This document shows positions 34,971-46,440 of a DNA stretch of 64,000 nt, piece after piece. The DNA comes from CAVSUR01 sp963731285. Lineage in GTDB: Bacteria > Actinomycetota > Actinomycetes > Streptosporangiales > Streptosporangiaceae. The translations under genes and the position numbers were made by a program. The DNA is taken from positions 496,001-560,000 of the forward strand of contig CAVSUR010000014.1 of assembly GCA_963731285.1 (NCBI GenBank), read 5' to 3'. The first letter of the stretch is position 1. The number at the start of each line of letters is the position of its first letter. The notes beneath the pieces were generated by a model, which ran no database searches, was not told the DNA's origin, and worked only from the letters and a program-made list of their open reading frames with translations.

Positions 34971-37525
34971 CGACCGGCCAGGAGGCAGACCGCCCGGCAG
35001 CCGAGCCCGGGACCGGGACCGGGGCTGCGGCCGACCCCCCCGGCGCTAGGCCGGACACGCCCCCGCAGGACACCGCTGCGCAGGATACCGCTGCGCAGGG
35101 CACCGCTCCACTGGACGATGTCGCGCCTGATACGGCCGCTAGCACAGCCGGCCCGAGCTCGGCCGGCCCCGGTACGGCTGGGGCGGGACCCGCCAGAGCG
35201 GGAGCCCAGCCAGGCAGCACCTCCGGGCCCCGGCACGCCGCCGGGCACCGGCACGTGGCGGCCCATGGTCACCACGGCACGGATTCTGCGGCTCCGGGCC
35301 GCGGTAGCAGATCTGGTTCGGGCCGCCCGGCCCACGCGGCCGGTACGAACGCACCAAGCGCCGGCCCGGATGACAGTGCCCGTCCCGGCGGTGCCCAGAC
35401 CGGGGTCGGTGGGAGCGGCAGCGGCCCGGCTGACGGCCCCCCGGCTGACCTCGGCCCGGCTGACGGCCCCCGAGCTGACCGCGGCCGAGCTGACAGCGGC
35501 CGAGCTGACATCGGGTCGGCTGACGGCGGCCCGGCTGACGTCAGGCCGGCTGCCCGCGGTCACCGTGCCCCTGGCCCGGCGCTGCCCGAGCGCACCACGC
35601 CGCGACCGGGCTCAGTCAGCCCAAGTCCGGCCAAGTCCGGCATGGCCACCTGGGCCGCCGGTTCAGCCGCGCACGTCGCGGAGCCTGGTGCGCAGCCGGC
35701 CAGTCGGCCAGCGAGCACAGCGGTCTTTCCGGCAGCCGGATCCGCCGCGGCACCGGCGGCTCCCGGGCCGGACGCGCCGCAAGCTCCGGCGGAACCGGCT
35801 GCGGCCGGGCATGCCGCCGATGCGGGCCGGGCCGTGGTGTCCGGTCGTCCGCCGTGGGAGCTGGCTGACGGCGAGAGCACCGAAGCGGCCGTCCTGCCCG
35901 GGCCGGCGCTGCCGGAACGGCTGAGCGCCCTGGCCGCGCTGATCCAGATCGGCGCGGAGCGAACCGAAGGCGGCTTCGCCCGCAAGTTGCTGGCCACGGC
36001 CCAGCACCTGCTGGCCCGGGCGGGCCAGCGGCTGCGGCTGTCCTCCGAGCACACCGTCGTAGCCCTGGCGGGCGGAACGGGCAGCGGCAAGTCGTCACTG
36101 TTCAACGCGCTGGCCGGGGCGGGCCTCTCGACGGTCGGCGTCACCCGCCCGGTCACCGAGGACGTGCACGCCTGCGTCTGGGGAATCCGCGGCTCCGGCC
36201 CGCTGCTCGAGTGGCTCGGAGTCCCGCGCCGATACCGCTACGCCAGGTCCAGTGCGCTGGATCGCGGCGAGCGCTCGCTGGCCGGGCTGGTCCTGCTCGA
36301 TCTGCCCGACCACGACACGGTGATGACGCACGCCTCGGGCGTGGTGGACGGGCTGGCCGAGATGGCCGACCTGATGATCTGGGTGCTTGACCCGCAGAAG
36401 TACGCCGACGCTGCGGTGCACCGGCAGTTCCTGGTGCCGCTGGCCGGTCATTCCGAAGTCGTCTCGGTCGTGCTCAACCAGTCGGACCTGCTGAGCCAGG
36501 AGGAAGTCGACGACTGCGTCGGCGACTTGCGCCGGCTGCTTGCCGCCGAGAACCTGCACGACACGCAGATCCTGGTCACTTCCGCGGCTTCCGGTGCCGG
36601 CCTGGACGAACTGCGCGGGCTGCTGGCCGACACGGTCTCGGCCCGGCGGGCGGCGAGCACGCGGATCTCCGCGGACGTGGACGCCGTGGCGGCTCAGTTC
36701 GCCACTCATGCCGGTGACCAGGACACCCCGGTGACCATCCCGGCCGCCGACGTTGAGCAGCTGGTCGAGTCGTTCTCCGCCGCGGCCGGCGTGCCCGCCG
36801 TGGGCGACGCGCTGCGCAGCGCCCGCGAGCTGCGGGCGGTGGACTATGTGGGCTGGCCGGTCGCCTGGCTAGCTGAGCGGTTGTCCGGCCGCGACCCGAT
36901 CCGCAAGATCCGGCTCGGCCGGCTGTGGGAGGAACTGCGCAACGTGACGGCGGGCCCGGCCGGCGCGCAGCAGGCGGAGATCGACAACGCGCTCACCCAG
37001 CTCGCTGACGAGGTCGGCCAGCCGCTCCCGGAGCCGTGGTCGCATACCGTCCGCGCCGCGATCCGCTCCCAGGCGCAGGACATCCCCGCCGCCCTCGGCA
37101 CCGGGATGGGCGAGGCGCTGCCCGCCGAGAACAAGGTGGCCGCCTGGTGGCGGCTGATCGGAGCCTGGCAGGGGCTGCTCCTAGGCTCGGTGATCGTGGG
37201 CCTGGCCTGGATGGTGGCGATCGTGGTGATCGGGGTATTCCACACCGACCGCAGCGCGCCACGGATGTTCACCGATGTCATCCTGCTGGCCGGGATCGCG
37301 GCGATCGTCGTGGCGATCCTGCTGCTGGGCTGGCTGACCGCCACCGTCAGCATGAACCTGGTCCGGTCCGCGGCCGAGCGCGAGGGCGCAGCGTTCAGCG
37401 CGGCGATGCGGGAGCAGATTGGCCGGGTCGCCGGCGACCTGGTGATCGCGCCCGCGCAGGCCGAGCTCGCCGAGTTCAGCCGTTTCCGTGACCAGCTGCG
37501 GATCGCGGCCGGCCGGCCAGCCTGA
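34967..37525 (+). CDS. Dynamin-like GTPase with C-terminal membrane hairpin (second of a pair)
   Basis: 852 residues. Residues 1-290 are low-complexity, rich in Pro, Ala, Gly and Asp. The GTPase domain follows: LAGGTGSGKSSLFNAL (about 366-380), GVTRPVTEDVHACVWG (switch I), LLDLPDHDTVMTH (G3) and VVLNQSDLL (G4, NQSD). The region after it is helical, and two adjacent membrane helices (LLLGSVIVGLAWMVAIVVIG; VILLAGIAAIVVAILLLGWL) lie near residues 738-795. A helical tail ends the protein. It overlaps the preceding GTPase gene by ATGA, so the two are co-translated. The architecture fits bacterial dynamins that remodel or bridge membranes at division septa. Confidence 0.85.
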   Translation: MTTGQEADRPAAEPGTGTGAAADPPGARPDTPPQDTAAQDTAAQGTAPLDDVAPDTAASTAGPSSAGPGTAGAGPARAGAQPGSTSGPRHAAGHRHVAAHGHHGTDSAAPGRGSRSGSGRPAHAAGTNAPSAGPDDSARPGGAQTGVGGSGSGPADGPPADLGPADGPRADRGRADSGRADIGSADGGPADVRPAARGHRAPGPALPERTTPRPGSVSPSPAKSGMATWAAGSAAHVAEPGAQPASRPASTAVFPAAGSAAAPAAPGPDAPQAPAEPAAAGHAADAGRAVVSGRPPWELADGESTEAAVLPGPALPERLSALAALIQIGAERTEGGFARKLLATAQHLLARAGQRLRLSSEHTVVALAGGTGSGKSSLFNALAGAGLSTVGVTRPVTEDVHACVWGIRGSGPLLEWLGVPRRYRYARSSALDRGERSLAGLVLLDLPDHDTVMTHASGVVDGLAEMADLMIWVLDPQKYADAAVHRQFLVPLAGHSEVVSVVLNQSDLLSQEEVDDCVGDLRRLLAAENLHDTQILVTSAASGAGLDELRGLLADTVSARRAASTRISADVDAVAAQFATHAGDQDTPVTIPAADVEQLVESFSAAAGVPAVGDALRSARELRAVDYVGWPVAWLAERLSGRDPIRKIRLGRLWEELRNVTAGPAGAQQAEIDNALTQLADEVGQPLPEPWSHTVRAAIRSQAQDIPAALGTGMGEALPAENKVAAWWRLIGAWQGLLLGSVIVGLAWMVAIVVIGVFHTDRSAPRMFTDVILLAGIAAIVVAILLLGWLTATVSMNLVRSAAEREGAAFSAAMREQIGRVAGDLVIAPAQAELAEFSRFRDQLRIAAGRPA
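35417..35560 (+). repeat. 15-bp-type tandem repeats in the second dynamin gene
   Basis: About eight imperfect units built on CGGCCGAGCTGACAG/CGGCCCGGCTGACGG. They encode Ala-Asp-(Gly/Ser/Arg)-rich protein. The region is intrinsically disordered by composition. Confidence 0.7.
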
Positions 37526-37789
37526 CCGAACCTGGCCTGCCGAACCCGGCCGTCAGCCAGGCCGATCAGGCTGACCGAAGGCCACGAACCCAGGCGGCCT
37601 GAACCCGCCCATCCGGCCGGTCGGCCCAGTCCATGACCGTGGCCGATTGTGCACGCTACCTGGGAAATATCCGCCGCGATCCTGAACCCTGCGAGTCGGC
37701 GCCCGGACCGGGAACGGTCGGGGCGATGCACGGTTCGGAATCTCTTTGCTGGCGCTGTAATGTTGTAATTCTCAAGTCGAGGAGGAGAC

Positions 37790-38731
37790 ATGACAGCCGA
37801 TTCGCCGCTTGATGCGTACTCCGCCGTCGTCGCGGGCGTGGCTGCGCAGCTCACGCCCACCGTCGCCTCGCTGCGCGTGCCGCGGTCGGGCGGGCGCGGG
37901 GGTGAGAGCCTGGGCTCGGCTGTCGTCTATACCTCCGACGGCTTCTTGCTGACCAATGCTCATGTCGTGGGGCAGGCGCCGCGCGGCACTGCGCTGTTCG
38001 CCGACGGCAGCAGCGCGCCGTTCACCGTGGTGGGCGCCGACCCGCTGTCCGATCTGGCCGTGGTCCGTGCCCTCGGCGCGACACCCGGGCCGGCCGAGCT
38101 GGGCGAGGCGGACGACCTCGTGGTCGGCCAGCTGGTCGTGGCCATGGGCAGCCCGCTCGGGCTGGCCGGTTCGGTAACCGCGGGCGTGGTCAGTGCGCTC
38201 GGCCGGTCGTTCCCGGTCCGCAGCGGCAACGCGGCCCGGCTGGTAGAGGACGTGATCCAGACCGACGCTGCGCTGAACCCCGGCAACTCCGGCGGCGCGC
38301 TGGCCGACGCCCGCTCGCGGGTGGTGGGGATCAACACCGCGGTGGCCGGGGTCGGCCTGGGTCTCGCGGTCCCGGTCAACGCCACCAGCCGCAAGATTAT
38401 CGCTGCGCTGATGGCCTCGGGCCGGGTGCGGCGGGCCTACCTCGGCATCGTGAGCGTGCCCGCCCCGATGCCCGAATGGCTCGCCGGGCGGCTCGGCCGC
38501 CGCGGCGGCCTGCGGGTCGCCGAAGTGGTGGCCGGCGGGCCGGCCGCGCAAGCCGGGCTGCGGGCGGGGGACCTGCTGGTCAGCGCCGGGGGCGACCCGG
38601 TGCGGTCGGCACAGGACCTGCAGCGGCTGATGTTCGGCGAGGCCATCGGCAAGCCGCTGGCCATCACCGTGATGCGCAACGGGGCCCTGGTCGACGTCAT
38701 CGCCGAGCCGTCCGAGCTGGTCGCAGCCTGA
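37790..38731 (+). CDS. Trypsin-like serine protease with PDZ domain (HtrA-like), no signal peptide
   Basis: 313 residues. The catalytic triad is visible: His58 (FLLTNAHVVG), Asp88 (DPLSDLAVVRAL) and Ser167 (ALNPGNSGGALADARS). A PDZ domain spans about 215-300 (AYLGIVSVPAPMP; GPAAQAGLRAGDLLVSAGGD). Unlike DegP/HtrA it has neither signal peptide nor membrane anchor, so it should be cytoplasmic. GAGGAGGAGAC gives a very strong ribosome-binding site. The upstream 264 bases show nothing clear. It is possibly a cytoplasmic quality-control protease. Confidence 0.9.
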   Translation: MTADSPLDAYSAVVAGVAAQLTPTVASLRVPRSGGRGGESLGSAVVYTSDGFLLTNAHVVGQAPRGTALFADGSSAPFTVVGADPLSDLAVVRALGATPGPAELGEADDLVVGQLVVAMGSPLGLAGSVTAGVVSALGRSFPVRSGNAARLVEDVIQTDAALNPGNSGGALADARSRVVGINTAVAGVGLGLAVPVNATSRKIIAALMASGRVRRAYLGIVSVPAPMPEWLAGRLGRRGGLRVAEVVAGGPAAQAGLRAGDLLVSAGGDPVRSAQDLQRLMFGEAIGKPLAITVMRNGALVDVIAEPSELVAA

Positions 38732-38826
38732 CCGCAGGTCCGGCCTCCCGGGCCGTCCTTTGCCCCGCCATGCCAGCCCCCCGGCTGTCCGCCAGCCCGG
38801 TGGTTGTGACAGCCAGCGGCGCGGGT

Positions 38827-38841
38827 CCCCATGGTTGTGAC
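38827..38841. repeat. Dispersed 15-mer, copy 2
   Basis: CCCCATGGTTGTGAC as at 25,986-26,000. A related GGTGGTTGTGACA lies 30 bases upstream. This stretch (38,732-39,120) holds no gene. Confidence 0.5.
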
Positions 38842-39120
38842 ATTCAGGCGTGGCCGCCCCGGGCGGCAGTCGGCGGGACGCGCCGGGCGGCGGGCATGAT
38901 GCCACATTCCGCGGCCGGCTGCCACCTGCTGTCCACAGCCCCGCGCCGTTCCCGTCGCCTGTCCACAGCGAAGCGGCAGCGGGCTGCGGGCGGTCGCAGG
39001 CTCCGCGAATCTTTGAGCCACGCCGCGGCGGCACCGTGCCGCCCTTCGCGCGAGCCAGACCGGGCGCCGTGCCCGCCCCGTGCCAGCTCAGCGCCGGCCG
39101 TGCAGCTCAGGAGGATCACC

Positions 39121-39687
39121 ATGGTCAACGAAGCGCACATCAGCCTGTCCGGCTATGTGGCCACCCAGCCCCGGTGGCGGGGCCGCGATACCCAGTACCC
39201 GAACCTGACCATGCGGGTGGCCTGGACGCCCCGGCGGCTGGACCGGGCGACCGGCGAGTGGACCGACGGGCACACCTCGTACGCCTCGGTGTACTGCTGG
39301 CGCAAGCTGGCCGATAACGCCGCCACCTGCCTGCGCAAAGGCGACCCGGTAGTGGTCAGGGGCCGCCTGTCGGTCCGGGAGTACACGGCCAAGGACGGCA
39401 CGCCGCGCACCGAGGTCGAAGTGGCCGCGACCGCCCTCGGCCACGACCTCAACCGCGGCGTGGCCCAGTTCGCGCGCATCCGGCCGGTGGCCGGGAAGAC
39501 CGCCGATGAGCTCGCCGCCGGCGACGGCGAGGACGCCCCGGACGGCGCCGGCCTGGACACTGCGGTTCTGGACCGGCCGGACGAGCTGGACGGGCCAGAA
39601 GGCGCCCGGCCGCCGGGGGAGATGTTCGACGCGGCGGCGATCGACGACCTCGCCGCGGACCAGGAGAGCGTGCCGACCCCGTTCTGA
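39121..39687 (+). CDS. ssb: Single-stranded DNA-binding protein (second actinobacterial type)
   Basis: 188 residues with an N-terminal OB fold: EAHISLSGYVATQPRWRGRD, then RVAWTPRRLDRATGEWTDGH, SYASVYCWRKLADNAATCLR and KGDPVVVRGRLSVREYTAKD. The acidic linker and terminal VPTPF stand in for the usual DDxPF protein-interaction tip. The sequence differs from the main SSB encoded beside rpsF/rpsR; it matches the paralogue that in Streptomyces serves chromosome segregation or competence-like roles. GGAGGATCACC fixes the start. Confidence 0.85.
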   Translation: MVNEAHISLSGYVATQPRWRGRDTQYPNLTMRVAWTPRRLDRATGEWTDGHTSYASVYCWRKLADNAATCLRKGDPVVVRGRLSVREYTAKDGTPRTEVEVAATALGHDLNRGVAQFARIRPVAGKTADELAAGDGEDAPDGAGLDTAVLDRPDELDGPEGARPPGEMFDAAAIDDLAADQESVPTPF

Positions 39688-39841
39688 CCGGGCCGTTCTC
39701 ATCCCGCGCTGGGGCCGGCGGTTCAGCCTGACGCCCGCATAGGGCTGGTCAGCTGGACGGCCGGCCCGGTCCGGCCGGCGCAGGGCGCGGCCGCGCCCGT
39801 GGCGGCTCGGGCGCGGTGCGCCAGCCCCTACTCTTGGTGTC

Positions 39842-41506
<1,665 letters not shown>

Positions 41507-41517
41507 GCGGCCGCGCC

Positions 41518-41961
41518 GTGGCTGACCTGGAGAAATTCGCCGCCCTGGTGGGCGGAGATCACGGGCTCGCGGTGGTGTCGGCGGCGCGCCCTGACGGCAC
41601 CGTGGCGTCCTCGGTGGTCAACGCCGGGGTGCTCGCCCACCCGCTCACCGGGCAGCCGTGCGTCGGCCTGGTGGCCCGCGGTGACGCGCGCAAACTCGGC
41701 TACCTGCGCGCGTCCGGCCGGGCGACGGTGGTGCTGCGGGCCGGCTGGCAGTGGGCGGCCGCCGAGGGACCGGCGCAGCTAGCCGGGCCGGGGGATCCGC
41801 TCGGCGGGATCGACGCCGAGCGACTGCGGTTGCTGCTGCGGGAGATCTTCACCGCGGCCGGCGGCACGCACGACGACTGGGAGGCCTACGACCGCGCGAT
41901 GGCCAGCGAGCGCCGGACCGCGGTCCTGATCACCCCGGACCGGGTCTACTCGAACCGGTAA
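41518..41961 (+). CDS. PPOX-class split-barrel flavin/F420 protein
   Basis: 147 residues. LAVVSAARPDGTVASSVVNA opens the split barrel, followed by VGLVARGDARKLGYLRASGR (phosphate-binding Arg/Lys), ATVVLRAGWQWAAAEGPAQL and the end RRTAVLITPDRVYSNR. This is the actinobacterial F420/FMN-dependent PPOX group. It begins 11 bases after ettA and is likely co-transcribed. The substrate is unknown. Confidence 0.8.
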   Translation: MADLEKFAALVGGDHGLAVVSAARPDGTVASSVVNAGVLAHPLTGQPCVGLVARGDARKLGYLRASGRATVVLRAGWQWAAAEGPAQLAGPGDPLGGIDAERLRLLLREIFTAAGGTHDDWEAYDRAMASERRTAVLITPDRVYSNR

Positions 41962-41992
41962 CGCCCGCTCGGGCCGGGGTCGGCTTCGGCCG

Positions 41993-42418
41993 CTACGCCG
42001 GGGTCAGGCCGAGGTCGAGGCCGCCGTCGTGCCGGGGCTGGTTCACCAGGCTGTTCGCGGCCATCACCAGGTATTCCCAGAACTGGGCGTCCAGGCCGGG
42101 CGGGAGTGCCAGCTCGTCCAGGGCGGTGCGCATGTGCCGCAGCCACGCGTCCCGCTCGGCCTCGCCGATCACGAACCGCGCGTGCCGCATCCGCAGCCGG
42201 GGATGACCGCGCAGCTCGTTGTAGGTGGCGGGACCGCCCCAGTACTGCATCAGGAACAGCCGCAAATGCTCTTCGGCCAGGGCCAGATCCCGGCTCGGAT
42301 AGACGGGCCGCAGCAGCGGGTCCTCGGCGACTCCGGCGTAGAAGCGGTGCGTCAGGCGGCGGAACGCCTCCTCGCCGCCGACTGCGTCGTACATGGTCTG
42401 CGCGGGCATCTCGTTCAT
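41993..42418 (-). CDS. glbO: Truncated hemoglobin, group II (trHbO)
   Basis: 141 residues with the 2-on-2 globin fold. MYDAVGGEEAFRRLTHRFYA carries the phenylalanine region of helix B, and LFLMQYWGGPATYNELRGHP contains the Tyr/Trp-rich CD/E part. RLRMRHARFVIGEAERDAWL holds the proximal His (MRHARF). The Trp of helix G is present (FWEYLVMAANSLV). This matches actinobacterial GlbO, an O2-binding, membrane-associated terminal-oxidase helper in mycobacteria. GGAGCCGCC precedes the ATG. It is convergent with the PPOX gene. Confidence 0.93.
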   Translation of the reverse strand: MNEMPAQTMYDAVGGEEAFRRLTHRFYAGVAEDPLLRPVYPSRDLALAEEHLRLFLMQYWGGPATYNELRGHPRLRMRHARFVIGEAERDAWLRHMRTALDELALPPGLDAQFWEYLVMAANSLVNQPRHDGGLDLGLTPA

Positions 42419-42819
42419 GGCGGCTCCAGGTTAGGTCATCCCGGCTCACGCCGGGGACTGCCGTCCGGGCCTTCCCGGCCCTCGGGCGGCTCCTGGCTGC
42501 CGGGCGCCCGAGCGGCGGTCTTTCTGGCGGCCGGCCTGCGGACCGCGGCCTTGACGGCGGCGGCCTTCCGCGCCGCCGCCTTCCCGATTTCGGCTTCACC
42601 GCATTGCCGGAATCAGCGCCGGAGCCAGTCTCGGCAGTGCCCGGCCCGGCGGTGCTGGGTCCGGCCGTATCGGGTTCAGTGGTGCGGGGGCCGGCCGCGC
42701 TGGTACCCGGGCCAGCCGCGCGGTATTCCCCGCCGGGCTGGCGGGTGCCTGGCTGATCGGCCGCGGGCTCGCCGGAACCTGGCCGGGCACGGCGCCGCGG
42801 CCGGGCCGTCAGCGGCGGG

Positions 42820-42996
42820 GTATTCGTTGCCGGCCTGCTGGATCGTGCCGTTGCGGATATGCCAGGCCACGCCGTTCACGTCGCGCAGCCGGGTTATCGG
42901 CAGGCTCACGCCCTCCACCGTTCCGCTGACAGTGCCGATCGCCACCACGCCGCCGACGCCGTACTGATCCTCCAGCAGCATGAAGACCCCGGCCAC
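42820..42996 (-). pseudogene. MscS-type mechanosensitive channel fragment
   Basis: VFMLLEDQYGVGGVVAIGTV, then EGVSLPITRLRDVNGVAWHI and RNGTIQQAGN correspond to the beta domain that follows TM3 in MscS channels (usual LEDQYGVGD.V..G..SGTVE.V.LR.T..RD..G). The membrane helices before it and everything after it are missing. Downstream (42,429-42,819) is GC-rich, low-complexity sequence with no supportable gene. It is a relic in place. Confidence 0.7.
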
Positions 42997-43252
42997 AGGA
43001 CGCCGGGTGCCTTACCGCACGATCCGGTCAGGGTGGCCGGCGAGGGGCCGTCACGGCATTGGCGGCCAGCACTTGGGGGATCACGACGCAGAATCCTTTC
43101 CGTGCCAGTCTCTTCGGCAGGCTGCCGGGCTTGCCCATAGTTGCCGAAGACCGGGCCGTAAGGAGGGCCGATCGGCCGGGACGCCTGCGCCCGGCATCGC
43201 CGCCGAGATCTGGGCGCAGCGCAGCCCGAGTTGGCTCGGCGAGCCGGCCCGG

Positions 43253-45404
43253 CTACCGGAAGAGGCCCGTGTGCCAGCCGGCGAAGCCCAGGGTCTCCGC
43301 GGACAGGCTCACCGAGCGGCTGACCGCCCGCGCGCCGTGGCCCACATCCGACTCGCGCCGCAGCAAGACCGGCCGCTGCGCGAACGGCGCCGAGGTGGCG
43401 TGCTGCAGCGCCGCGCACATCTTGCGGGCGTGCAGCGGATCCACCCGGCTGTCGCTGTCGAAGACCGTGAACAGCACCGCCGGGTAGGCGGTGCCCTCGC
43501 GCACGTGATGGTACGGCGAGTAGGACAGCAGCCAGCCGAGCTCCTGCGGGTCGGCGGCCGTGCCGTACTCGTCGTTCCAGGTCTCGCCGAGCCCGAACCG
43601 CTCGTACCGGATCATGTCCAGCAGCGGCGCTGAGCAGATCACCGCGGCGTACAGTTCGGGCCGCTGGGTGAGCGCGGCGCCCACCAGCAGGCCGCCGTTG
43701 GACCCGCCGGAGATGGCGAGCTGGCCGCGGGTCGTCCAGCCGTCGGCGGTGAGCTTCTCGGCCGCCGCGTGGAAGTCGTCGAAGACATGCTGCTTGGCCT
43801 CGCGCATGCCGGCCCGGTGCCAGTCCTCGCCCTCCTCGCTGCCGCCGCGCAGCCCGGCGATCGCGTATACCCCGCCCGCCTCCACCCAGGCCAGGATCGC
43901 CGCCGAGTAGGCCGGCGTCAGGCTGATGTTGAACCCCCCGTACCCGTACAAGACGGCCGGGCGCGGCCTGGCGGGCGCCCCGGCCTGCCCGCGCGCGGTG
44001 ATGACCACCATCCGGACCGTGGTCCCGTCCGCAGACGCGTAGCTGACCTGGCGCGCGGCGATGGCCGGGACATCGGCGGTGCCCGGCGCCCGCTCCCAGG
44101 TCGCGGTCGCGCCGGCCCGCGCGTCGTAGCGCAGCACCAGCGCGGGCGTGCTGTAGTCGGTGTATCCGATCCAGGCCTCATGCCCGCCCTCGGGCCGCTC
44201 GGTGATCCCGGCCACGGTGCCGAGTCCGGGCAGCGGCACCGTGGCGATCCGCTCGCCGGTGGCCAGATCGTGCACCGTTACCTCGCCGAGCGCGTGCCGG
44301 GTCCAGCAGGCCAGCAGCACCGGCCGGTCCAGTTCCGCGCCGTCGCAGATCGCGTATCCGGTCAGCACCGCCTCAGGGTCGGGCCCGATGAGGTCGCGCC
44401 AGCCCGGGTAGCCAGGGCGGGCCGGGTCGGCCACGGCCAGCCGCCCGCGCGGCGCGTCCCGGTCGGTGAAGATGTACAGCCGCCCGTCATTGCCGACCCG
44501 GCAGGCCGCCTGCGCGTCCACTCCCTGCTGCACCACGGTCAGCGCCGGCGCGGACTGGCTTCCGGCCGCGAGGTCAGCCAGCCACAGGTCGTTGCGCGGG
44601 GCGGTCCCGGCCGCCGCGGCGATCGCCAGCCAGCGGCCGTCCCGGCTGACCGACACCATGTAGTAGTTGGTCTTGTCCAGGCCCTCGCCGAAGATCAGCG
44701 TGTCGCTGTCAGCGGGGCTGCCCACCTGGTGCAGGTACACCCGGCGGTGGAACTGCTCCTCCCCGGCCGGGACCTGGTCGGGCGCCAGCCGCCGGGCGTA
44801 GTAGAACGCCTTGCCGCCCGGCAGCCAGGCCACCGGGGTGTACCGGCACCGGTCGATCGGCCCGTCGACGTCTGTCCCGGTAGCCACGTCCATGATCCGA
44901 AGCACCGATTCTTCCGAGCCGCCCTCTGACAGCTGGTAGGCCAGCAGGCGTCCTTCCTTGTCCGGCTGCCAGGCGTCCAGCGTCGTGGTGCCGCCCGGGT
45001 CGACCGCTATCGGGTCGATCAGCACCTGCTCGCCCTCGTCCGGCGCCCGGCTGTAGAGCACCGCGTGCTCCTGGCCGCCGGCCCGCCGGGTGAAGAAGCA
45101 CCGCTCGCCCCGCCACACCGGGACGCCCGCCTCGCCCGCGCCGAGCAGGTCCCCGATCCGCGCGGCCAGTGCCTCCCGGCCGGGCAGCGCGGCGGCCTGC
45201 GCCTGGTACAGCACGTCCTGCGCGGCCAGCCAGGCCCTCGTCTCGTCGCTGTCGGCATCCTCCAGCCAGCGGTACGGGTCGGCAACCAGGTGACCGTGCA
45301 GTTCCTCGGGGCTGCCCTCCCGCCGGGCTGATGGGTATGGCCCGGCCTGGCTCCGTGGGCGGCTGGGCGGGCGGGCGGGCGGATGTCCCCGGATGCTCCG
45401 TCAT
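43253..45404 (-). CDS. Prolyl oligopeptidase family (S9A) peptidase, frame broken in a GCCC repeat
   Basis: About 716 residues when repaired. The N-terminal propeller starts ARREGSPEELHGHLVADPYR and WLEDADSDETRAWLAAQ. The catalytic domain has the Ser motif ISGGSNGGLLVGAALTQRPE, an Asp in FDSDSRVDPLHARKM and His in SDVGHGARAV. The unbroken frame has its first start only at 45,214, inside the conserved part. The natural ATG at 45,404 (MTEHPGTSARPP) is out of frame because of a (GCCC)4 tract at 45,365-45,380; three units would join the frames exactly. The enzyme cleaves peptides after Pro or similar residues and is cytoplasmic (no signal peptide). Confidence 0.85.
45365..45380 (-). repeat. Tetranucleotide (GCCC)4 tract near a start codon
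   Basis: Four GCCC units lie 24-40 bases after the likely ATG of the S9 peptidase gene. Loss of one unit restores the open frame. Confidence 0.8.
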
Positions 45405-45574
45405 GCTCCGACCCTAAGGTGCCCGGCACGGTGGCCCGCCCGCAGGCCGGCGCGGCCCTCGCAGCGCGCCGCGACGGCCCGGTTACGCTATAGCTGTTGG
45501 CGGAGGGGCGGCCTTCCGTCACACTGGTCACGGGTGCCCGGTAATGTCACCGGCGCATCCGCGGGGAGGTGCGA

Positions 45575-46087
45575 GTGCGCCGGGTACTGCTGCTCAACAT
45601 CACGTATGAGCCGCTCACCACAATCGGGCTGCGCCGCGCCGTCTGCCTCGTGCTCGGCGGCAAGGCCGACGTGGTGCACCATGACTCCGGCGGCGCCGTG
45701 CTGCACTCGACCTCGCTCTCGGTCATCGCCCCCTCGGTGATCAGGCTGCGCCGGTACGTGCGCGTGCCGCACCGCAGCCGGGTGCCGCTGACCCGGGCCG
45801 CGCTGATGCGCCGCGACAACTACCTGTGCGCCTACTGCGGCACCAAGGCCGACACCATCGATCACGTGATCCCGCGCAGCCGGGGCGGCTCGCACACCTG
45901 GGAGAACTGCGTCGCCTCCTGCAACAAATGCAACCACCGCAAGGCTGACCGGCTGATCGAGGAACTCGGCTGGGTACTGCGGTGCGCCCCGGCCGTCCCG
46001 CGCGGCGCGCACTGGCGGCTGATCGGCGCCGCCCACGACGGCGACCCGCAGTGGGCGACCTACCTGGCGGAGACCAGCGCCGCCTGA
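45575..46087 (+). CDS. HNH endonuclease family protein
   Basis: 170 residues. The N-terminal RRVLLLNITYEPLTTIGLRR, then LVLGGKADVVHHDSG, is the usual lead of an actinobacterial HNH family. The nuclease core has LMRRDNYLCAYCGTKADTID, then HVIPRSRGGSHTWENCVASC and NKCNHRKADRL. It includes two CxxC zinc knuckles and the His of the HNH motif. Biological targets are unknown. GGGGAGG lies before the GTG at 45575. Its last 28 bases overlap a minus-strand MFS remnant. Confidence 0.88.
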   Translation: MRRVLLLNITYEPLTTIGLRRAVCLVLGGKADVVHHDSGGAVLHSTSLSVIAPSVIRLRRYVRVPHRSRVPLTRAALMRRDNYLCAYCGTKADTIDHVIPRSRGGSHTWENCVASCNKCNHRKADRLIEELGWVLRCAPAVPRGAHWRLIGAAHDGDPQWATYLAETSAA

Positions 46088-46310
46088 CTGGCGGTCCCGA
46101 AGCTCCGGATCTCGCGCCAGGCCAGCGAGCCGAGTGTCGCCGCCGCCAGCGTGGCCGCGGCGATCGGGAAGAACGGCGCCGGGCCGAGGCTTCGCACCAG
46201 CACGCCGGACACAGCCACCGAGACCGGGAAGCTGCCCATCGAGGCCAGCATCACCAGGCTCATGACCCGGCCGAGCAACCGCGCGGGCGCCCCGCTGATG
46301 GTGGCGTGGG
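46060..46310 (-). pseudogene. MFS transporter, C-terminal remnant
   Basis: ATISGAPARLLGRVMSLVML, then MGSFPVSVAVSGVLVRSLGP and PFFPIAAATLAAATLGSLAW form the last two membrane helices of a large MFS protein. No upstream part exists: at about 46,310 the sequence passes into transposase debris. It is truncated. Confidence 0.75.
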
Positions 46311-46440
46311 CCCTCGGACGCTGAGCATCGCGACTCGCTCGCGGGCGGCCACCACGGCCTGCCGCGCGCTTACGTGCTGCTCATCCCCCCGCGTACAGGC
46401 CGGCGGATTGGGCGTGCACGGGAATCCGAACAGCGACCCG

